DNA from: Lomentospora prolificans
Lineage: Eukaryota > Ascomycota > Sordariomycetes > Microascales > Microascaceae
Reading direction: 5' to 3'
Assembly (NCBI GenBank): GCA_029532625.1
Contig: JARFXM010000011.1
Location: forward strand, 2,542,001 to 2,606,000
DNA: 64,000 nt
Positions 56,873 through 64,000 of the stretch are shown here, piece after piece. The position numbers and the translations under genes were made by a program. Below the pieces are notes generated by a model that had not been told where the DNA came from, made no database searches, and saw only the letters and a program-made list of their open reading frames with translations. The stretch's first letter is position 1. Every line of letters begins with the position of its first letter.

Positions 56873-58130
56873 TTTTGGCCTGCAACCATCGTATTATCCA
56901 GCAACATACTAATCCAAAAACGGAATGGCACAACACCTCCCATACATCATAGCACGCGCTATACCAGGTTATCCTTACAGGAGGCCTAGAAGGGCTACAC
57001 CAATATTAGAAGGGTGTTTTTAGGGCGGATTTTAACCAAAAGACAAACAACCTAGGATAATTATTACTCGTATAAGTCTTAAGATACTGCCAATAACTGA
57101 CGGTACTTCGATGGATGCACCGAAATAGGGGGTTTGATCTTTTCACCAACACATATCTTTTCAATCCATTGGAAACCAAGCCCCTTTTCAAAACGACCCC
57201 AGCTGTGGGCCTGGTTACTCACCGAGTACGACATAAATGATATTTTTCGATTGACAGGGGAGTACCGGAAGGGGAACATTCCGAGGACCTGGATCCAAAG
57301 TTCCAACCGTCGATCCCGTGCGTGCTTCGTATTGCGAGAGACTGCTCAGTAAACCTCCCATTGTGAGACGCGCTTGAGAGCGCCCATTGAAGCGAAAATG
57401 CCCGACGCCACAGCTCGATTAAACGAACCTCCATCCCCAAGCTCTCGACTTTGCTAGGAGCAAGATGCACGAAGGCGAGCGGAGCTTCGAAAGTCTTCAT
57501 CAGCGTATAGTTTAGCAACGATCCTCCCGACGCATCACCTCATTCGCGTAGGCGATGAAACCAGAGAGAAATATATATTCAACCAAGGCTGGACCTCAGC
57601 TCGAACAATACCAGCCCTCCGCCGCCAGGGAATCTTTCTGAATCCGCCCAGATACGGGAGTAATATCCGGTTCCTTGCAACGTTGCCAGGAATGACATGC
57701 CCTTTCTAATTAAGGAAGCAAACCACCGACCCCGAAGCTGCAGATACCCATCCTCCCTATCACGAGGAAATGGATTGCAAACAAAGTCACTAGCAAAGCA
57801 CAGAGATTTTCACCGCCCGAATGTTGTTTGAGACCCCTTGCCTCGGAGCGAAGCACGTCCGGCATGCCTGATAACCGGTCTTTTTTTTTTTTGTTTCGGA
57901 AAGCTCTTTCCAACGGCGAGGCTGGCCCCTTCTCCCTCTTCCTTACCTTGCTACTCGCAACATCCTCCAAATCAGAACCGCTCGAAATACTTGCATGCAT
58001 CTCGGAGTCCATCTTCTCACTTGACATGGCCGTCTTCACTTTCGCGATATCGGAGATCCCACATACGCCCCCTCCCTCTCACCTCCTTTGCCTTTCTCTC
58101 TTCAGCAACCAATGACTGCCCCCCCTCCCA
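56873..58130. other. Intergenic
   Basis: Contains a weak 105-codon minus-strand frame from ATG at 58027 (MSSEKMDSEMHASISSGSDL, with a hydrophobic C-terminus). It could be a first exon but has no recognisable family. Otherwise no gene seen. Confidence 0.4.
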
Positions 58131-58434
58131 ATGGAGGATCGGCAGTCATTCTTGGACGGCTGTGTGCCGCCCGTCGCTCCCCTCGCCACCTCTTTGGGAT
58201 CCGAGCCAATAACAAGAGGGCCAAAGCCGCGCCAAATCGTGCAGTGGCAATGCGTTGAGTGTCCCGAAGCCTTGGGCGAATCCATCGAGCTAACTATTTG
58301 TAGTGCGCGTGCGGCATGTCGGGGATGGCGATAAGAACACAGGCCTGCGTTAGTTGCGGAACGGCGCGCTGCGCCTACTGTCCTATAGTCAAAGTAAAGG
58401 TTCGACCGGCGATCTTCAGCTACTAGGAAAAGTG
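58131..58434 (+). pseudogene. Possible small zinc-ribbon protein with frame break
   Basis: ATG at 58131 opens MEDRQSFLDGCVPPVAPLAT and continues to QWQCVECPEALGESIELTIC. A second overlapping frame then continues with CACGMSGMAIRTQACVSC, GTARCAYCPIVKVK and stops at 58424-58426. Joined, the Cys spacing (CxxC ... CxC ... CxxC ... CxxC) looks like the small treble-clef proteins common in fungi. Either a one- or two-base frameshift near 58300 broke the gene or a splice was missed. Confidence 0.35.
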
Positions 58435-59859
58435 GATGGTGGAGGACGAGTGCTGAGAAAGAGATGGAGAATATGCATTTCTACTGAGACCGCCTGAGCC
58501 TTCAATTACCGACATTTATATATATAAATATATATTTCTAGATCCACGCCGTGGTGACCTTAATGCCTAACGTATGGGAGGGCTGTCCAACATGTGCAGA
58601 CTCACCGCCAACAGCCAACACGGCGCCAGGCTCGCTCCCCGTTTCGGCAAGTACTTGCGGACTCCTCGCCTGCCTCAGCAACCAGAGCAGAACAGACCGA
58701 TCGGATACTAACTCAGTCCATTAGTCCTTGCAAAGCCAATCTGATTACGCGCTGCTTCGGTGGACATGGGCACCGATGGAATTAGGGACGTCCTCGGTCA
58801 TTGGATGGGGTGATAGTTAGGAATTTCCGAATTTCTACATATCGTCGGGCCTGGTTACCGCGCTGCGCCCGGCCCAGCGGCATAGTAAGCCCGCCATCAA
58901 CATTCATACACCTCCAAGGACAATAACTAAGATCCGAAGATGCGGACCTGGAGGCATCCAGAGCGAGCGTCGGGTTTGACGTAGCGAACGACAGACAGAG
59001 GTTTGCGATAATCCATTTATGGTTCGCGAAGTGGCAGCGGGGAACACCGAACCCTGCTCCTCATCAACAGATCCCATATGGAATTCGGGAGCGGATAAGA
59101 CGGCAGTTACGAGTTTTATAGGCTCCAACAGACGTAGAATAATGTAAACAATAGCCAGCAGTAGGGAGTTACCGAAAAGCCTGTAGGAACCAACCACTCA
59201 CGGAATCATGGCCACGACAGCGGAGCGGGCAAGGCTCCAGGACTGACCCCCGGTCCTCGGAGAGAGCCGGTGTACTCAGTCTTCACGATCCACTGTCTGC
59301 TGCTTCCGGTGCGCAATGCCCAAAGCCCAACGCTATTTCTCGACCCAAAGCAATGCTAACAAATGTAAGCTATTCGGGGGAAGCGCAGTTCTGGAGTAAT
59401 CGTGATGGGCGCGAGCGAACCAAAGCCCTTCGGGGATGCCCCCATGACCCTGGCCGAGTCGCCTTTTATATTCCTGCATTTTCTGACGCACGCACTCGTA
59501 GCAGGATTTTGGTGTCCCGTGGACGCGGATTTCGCCGGTGCTAATACCACTCACCTGCAGTTTCTTCCCGTCTACCATTTATGCTACATACGTGGGTGTT
59601 TTTCTGGTCACTGGCAACTTGGGAATGAACAGATATGCCACGCTGCGCCATCAACGGTTGGGTCATCGACCGAAGTGTCGGGATGTGGTTGTGAAACCCA
59701 ATCGAACAGCGCACCATCTCCGGACCTTAGATTCGGGTCCTCATGGGTAGATATATAATTGAAAAATTCATAGCTAATTGATAGCTAATTGCATCCACTC
59801 ATCATTCCAAAACAGTTACCACCCCCCACCCCAGTTTTGGCCCCAAAAATGATGTTAGC
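58435..59859. other. Intergenic
   Basis: AT-rich palindromic patch TATATATATAAATATATAT at about 58517-58537. Overlapping short frames at 59333-59760 on both strands have no family match. The 3' part is the promoter of the CorA-like gene. Confidence 0.45.
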
Positions 59860-62014
59860 ATGCAACCCCAGGCCCACAGTGTAAAGCCGGAACTATTCGA
59901 TTTTGACAAAAACACCCACCGTCATGAGGAGGAAGCAAATGCTAGATTGATTAACAATCACAAGCGGTCGGGTTCTACCGAATCCGCCCTCGATATCTTC
60001 ATCGACGCATCCCCATTCTCGCCGAGATACGGCAGAGATCGTCGTGTCCTCGGAGCGCAATGCCCGGCCTGGGTCCTCGCAAGCCTTCCCAAGCTTCCAG
60101 AACTGCACGATGACCCACTAGTGGCGTACATTGACGACCGTGGGAGCAAACTGCCAGCCACGGCTAGGTCTTATCGCGGACCAGTCACACTCCCTAAACT
60201 CTGGAGGGCTCTTCAGTCAAAGGTACAAAACTCAGAGCAAATGGCAGCCCGGCCATATCTAGTAACAGGAGCATGCAGATAATCAACGAAAAAGATGCAA
60301 CTGGAGCGTCGATGCCTGATGCAAACCTCCGAAGAATGTGAGGCTCACACAGGCTCAGACTCGCTAATCTAATAGTTGGAAGACAATGCTAACGGGACCG
60401 GCGCTATTAGATATTTTCCAAGCCCAGATGGATCGGCTATCGGCGCACTCATACTCACAATAGCTCCCGTGTTTGCGCCGGTTCTCCGCGAATTTCTCGT
60501 CCAATATCTCGAGGGCAGTATATCCATAGGCGTGTGTTTGTTGGTACGGAGGTGGTGATGAAATCCTGGCGATAAAACGAGACTGACATCCATGGTTGTA
60601 ATAGTCTAGCCATCCAATTTTCACCACGGCCTTTCACACTACTTTTCCAGTATTGAGGGAAGCTATTCTGTTTGACGGAGATCGCAGAACAGACTATCAT
60701 GGGAACCCCCTGAGGAAAAGAGTAGACGTCCGGTTTTTATCCCATACCGGTGATCATGAGCCCTCCGAGAACGAGGCCAAGGCAATATACGAAGCACAGC
60801 TCTCCTTCATAATCATGGGCCATGGTAGATGGCACTGGACCGCTTTGTCTATGGCAGACAGCTGTTTCGAGCCCAGCGATCCCTTCAGCCCGAGCTCACT
60901 AAAGACCTACGGTACCGATAGCAACAAACCGCGCGACGGAAATGAGGAAGAGAATGGAGACCTTCTTGACCCTCTTACACTGGAAAACACCCTTATCGAC
61001 GAGCTTCCATCAGATCCTCGGGCCTACTATCTACTTGTGGTGAAGCACTGGCTAGAATATATCTTGGGCGAGTGGGACTGGGTGGTCGGCTATGTAACGG
61101 AGAAGACAAAGGCCAATGTGAGAAAACCCTTTACCCTCGATGGACGGGGCGAGACGTGGCCATATACCCATCCGATGTGTACGGCTACTTGTATTTAAGA
61201 CTAATATCACGGGCCATCAACACTCCAAGCTAACGACATGGGGGGAAAAGTTTGAAACTGGTTACAAAATTTTGCTCGAACGACGGCCAAACGAGACCTC
61301 CGAGGCCCACGCCAGGCGCATCAAACGGGATCGAGATTGGGTAATGCAAGCTACGGATCTAGTTTCATATCTCCAGCGACTTATCAAAAGAAACCATGGA
61401 GCTTGGACTGCCTTTGAAGCGAGAGATAGTGCGTATATCGTGGACAAGAGTGGTGGCAAATTAACAGAATTAATCCACGAGATATCCGACAAATATGAAA
61501 AGCTCCGGAACCTGTGGATCAAGTTGGATGATTTGGAAAAGGACTGCATGGATTTCCAGCAGAGGGTACGTTGACAAAATTTCCAAATGCTTGACTGCTC
61601 CTGGCCATGTATCAAGCTAACGTGTGTCTTAACTTCCTGCTATTGCAGCTGGACCAAATCCACGTCGCCGAGCAGAGCCGCAGCCTGACTTTTCAGGACC
61701 TGGCCGTTTCAATTGTAAGATACACCAAGAGTTCTGTTTGCTTCTGCTTATATTCATTCCTGTTTTCTCAGGCCCTCTTCTCGATACCTGTGACCCTCAC
61801 GACTGGCCTCATGCAATCGGGCCTCAAGTTTGACCCGCCGATTGTGTGCTTTATCATTCTGACTGTGTTCAATGCGAGCATCATCTGGGTCATGTACAAG
61901 ATGCTACAAGGATCGTGGGTTTCCAAAATTCCTTACAGCATATACGACTTTATTGGCGCATTGAACTGGAGAGGTGGATCGAATGCCCAGAGCGCTGGAA
62001 TAGAACTTGTATGA
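59860..62014 (+). CDS. CorA-like fungal membrane protein
   Basis: Six exons: 59860-60222, 60376-60551, 60610-61117, 61230-61565, 61649-61714, 61772-62014 join in phase for about 563 residues. Landmarks: LPKLWRALQSK, then YFPSPDGSAIGALILTIAPV and EGSISIGVCLL, then LREAILFDGDRRTDYHGNPL, YEAQLSFIIMGHGRWHWTAL, and a long helical stalk (DWVMQATDLVSYLQRLIKRN, KYEKLRNLWIKLDDLEKD). It ends with QSRSLTFQDLAVSI|ALFSIPVTLTTGL and a clear membrane helix PPIVCFIILTVFNASIIWVM. The phrase order is that of fungal CorA-like domain proteins; the Mg2+-channel GMN motif is absent, so ion transport is not implied. The ends of exon 2 (60551 or 60554) and intron 3 (CCAAG acceptor) are less certain. It is a distant relative of the C-terminal half of the gene at 23.8-33.9 kb. 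Confidence 0.75.
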
Positions 62015-62080
62015 GATAGCCCATAGAACTTGTATGAGATAGCCCAGGGAAAAGTTGGGGGGGGTTTTGCGCGGAGTTTA

Positions 62081-62176
<96 letters not shown>
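62081..62176. repeat. Compound microsatellite (TG)10(AG)38
   Basis: Perfect TG x10 followed without a break by AG x38, 67 bp after the stop codon of the CorA-like gene, so probably in its 3' UTR. Immediately before it a duplicated ATAGAACTTGTATGAGATAG (62000 and 62022) overlaps the stop codon. Confidence 0.95.
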
Positions 62177-62177
<1 letters not shown>

Positions 62178-63025
62178 CCATATCCGATATCTTTTTGCAT
62201 TGTTAATAGCATTTGGCGTGGCGTGCATTTCGCCATTCTTTGCAGAACGCGCGGGACTTGAAATGCCATGAATCCATCCATCTTCCGTACGTGAAGGAAT
62301 GCACAGTCTTGCCATCATTCGCCGGTGAACGCCGACGACAGGTGCAATTTGCCTTGACACTAATTATTAGCTTTTCTTCGCCAATATTACATCGCCACGT
62401 CACAGGTCGCAAGTGGCAGAAAGCACAGCCTGACGCATAAGAGGAGCCACCAAACGGCAGGTAAGCGACCCCACGACGTCTCGTCGAGTCTTCGTTGGAG
62501 GTCCTCTTCGGAAGACGAACCAAGCATTTCCTCTCTGCCAGGATGACCGGACCACTGCTGGGTCGCTCATTCGTCAATAGCGGATAGAAAGTGCAATTAG
62601 GGATATACCTGGCCCGTTGCTAGTGGTGGATTTTTCACCTATCATAAACTGAGGGAACTCCAAGCCTGAAAGACATGAAAGGGAATTGGTAGCTAACAAG
62701 TCAGTTGATCGAATTCTCATGCAATTTACATCGTTCCATGCAAGGATAGCAACCCTCCCGCGTGTCGGCTGGCGCACCAGATAACCTTACCCAGAGGCCA
62801 TATTGATCGTTGGAGATTTATGCCCGATACCAGACTCGCGCCCAACCGTCAGAACCGGCATTATACATCTCGCAAGCCTCACCAGCTTTTTGCACAATTC
62901 TGTGTCAAAAAGCAACGTCTCACCGACCCGCCAACAAATCCGTCTAACACACTCCGAGGATCGGAATCGCGAGCATTTTACTATTCATCGCACGCCGATT
63001 CCGTCAATATCTCACGCGAAGAACC
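62177..63025. other. Intergenic, promoter of the ArgRS gene
   Basis: No gene recognised; frames of 60-124 codons overlap on both strands. It ends in the 5' flank of the arginyl-tRNA synthetase gene. Confidence 0.5.
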
Positions 63026-64000
63026 ATGGCGGCTGTTTCGTCCAACATGAACGCGCTTGAGACGCGGCTTGGGAGCCTCGGCCTAGACGCGCCGCTCCCG
63101 GAGATCCCCGTGGTGGACGTCTTGACCAGACCATTGGACATCTATCGCGCGCACCTCGCAAGTCTTCTTGCCGCCACGCTTGGTTGCGATGTCATGGTTG
63201 CTTATGCCGCCATCATGTCTACCACCGACATCACCCTTGGCGATTTGTCTGTGGTTCTCCCGAGGCTACGGCTTCAGGCCGCCGACTTGAACAGCTTGGC
63301 AATCGACGTAACTAGCAAGGTATATTAAATCCTAACCCTTCCTCCTCTCGCGTTTCACACTGAATTAATGTTTTATTACTTCACGCCACAGCTACCGGGC
63401 TCTCCGTTACTTCAGCTGCCCTACCCAGACGGTGTCCACCTGCGCATCTTCTTCTCCCCAAAGACCCTCCCGCGACTCCTTCTTCCGTACATCCGCGAGA
63501 GAGGCAGCTCTTACGGCGGAGAAAGCTGCCATGCGGACAACAATGATATCGCAGGAGCAGGAAAGAAGGTTATTGTAGAGTATTCTTCCCCGAACATTGG
63601 GACGGACTTCACTGCAGACCACCTCCGCAGCACACTCCTTGGCGAGTTCGTTGCGAGGACTTACGAGGCCATGGGATGGAATGTGACGAAATTGAATTAC
63701 ATTGGGGACTGGGGCAAGCACATTGGCCTCCTTGCAAGTGGGTGGCAGCGGTTCGGCTCCGAGGAATTACTTCAAGGAGATCAGGCCTTGACCAATATTC
63801 TTGACGTTTTCGCAAAGATATCGGAGTTATTCAAGCCGGAACAGGAACTAAGCCGGCAAGCAAAGAATGACGAGGCCGCCAAAGCCGAGATAGAGGGCAA
63901 AGGGATATTCGCCGAGCGGGATGCTTTCTTCAAGAGAATGGAAGACGGCGACGAAGAGGCGCTGGCGTTGTGGACCCGATGGCGTGAGGTGAGCATCGCT
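63026..64000 (+). CDS. Arginyl-tRNA synthetase-like protein, 5' part (runs off the window)
   Basis: Class I synthetase that charges tRNA-Arg, cytosolic form by its N-terminal domain. Exons 63026-63319 and 63392-64000+ join in phase (GTATAT...CACAG). The N-terminal tRNA-binding domain (MNALETRLGSLGL to about residue 130) is followed by the catalytic fold: VEYSSPNIGTDFTADHLRST at about 170-190 and NYIGDWGKHIGLLA. In canonical enzymes the first motif reads FHAGHLRST, the 'HIGH' box; here it is FTADHLRST, so the first His is Thr and the Gly is Asp. The second motif (KMSKS) lies beyond the window. Sequence otherwise looks intact with normal codon use. Either a specialised paralogue or a weakened enzyme; the housekeeping copy would be elsewhere. 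Confidence 0.88.

Noticed and set aside
61933..62360. Frames made of (SL)n or (RE)n
   Set aside because: Translation of the AG/CT microsatellite, not a gene.
1..64000. CRISPR arrays, bacterial operons, riboswitches
   Set aside because: The window is eukaryotic. No regularly spaced direct repeats or bacterial signals were seen.

Overview
The window looks like an accessory stretch of a filamentous ascomycete (Pezizomycotina) chromosome. The evidence is short introns (about 45-130 nt) with GTAAGT/GTACGT/GTGAGT donors and CTAAC-type branch points, tRNA genes with small introns, an AA9 polysaccharide monooxygenase, a Pth11-like 7TM protein, fungal F-box/ankyrin/CorA-like families, a Tad-type LINE, and many TpA-converting stop codons of the kind left by RIP. 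Species cannot be told from the sequence alone. Exon limits were deduced by eye from splice consensus and reading-frame continuity; there is no transcript support.

Layout. 1-741 (-): 5' part of an anion:cation-symporter MFS gene. 742-5426: gene-poor, with a diverged tandem duplication. 5427-5507: tRNA-Gln(CUG) with intron. 5880-6746 (-): secreted AA9 LPMO. 8805-10406 (+): CCCH zinc-finger protein. 11.1-13.5 kb: a small hypothetical ORF plus decayed F-box/LRR and NB-ARC fragments. 13556-15145 (-): BAHD-type acyltransferase. 17094-18552 (+): 7TM protein. 18.5-23.8 kb: gene desert with a perfect 15-bp stem hairpin. 23806-33933 (+): an 11-exon ankyrin + CorA-like gene split by a 6.2-kb RIP-damaged LINE (27178-33394). 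34869-37050 (-): secreted GMC oxidoreductase. 38519-38614: tRNA-Ile(AAU) with intron. 38843-39401 (-): GFA-domain protein. 40286-41749 (+): F-box protein. 41842-43675 (-): F-box + ankyrin protein. 44809-45697 (+): Q/G/Y-rich glycine-zipper protein. 45929-47416 (-) and 48223-49485 (+): divergent MFS transporter and zinc alcohol dehydrogenase. 49.5-59.8 kb: relics (GNAT, a SLIP-GC-like GTPase, a TIR-bounded Tc1/mariner derivative) and a possible small zinc protein. 59860-62014 (+): a second CorA-like protein, followed by a long TG/AG microsatellite. 63026-64000 (+): start of an arginyl-tRNA synthetase whose HIGH motif is altered.

How the genes fit together. There is no obvious single biosynthetic cluster. 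Two loose themes appear: nutrient acquisition (AA9 LPMO, secreted GMC oxidase, two ACS-family permeases, an alcohol dehydrogenase) and fast-evolving repeat, NLR-like or membrane families (ankyrin/CorA, F-box/ankyrin, NB-ARC and SLIP-GC-like relics) interleaved with transposon debris. The strongest observation is the LINE insertion. Removing it with one copy of its 12-13 bp target duplication restores an exact host reading frame, while the LINE itself carries dozens of stop codons, mostly at glutamine positions, that the host exons lack.
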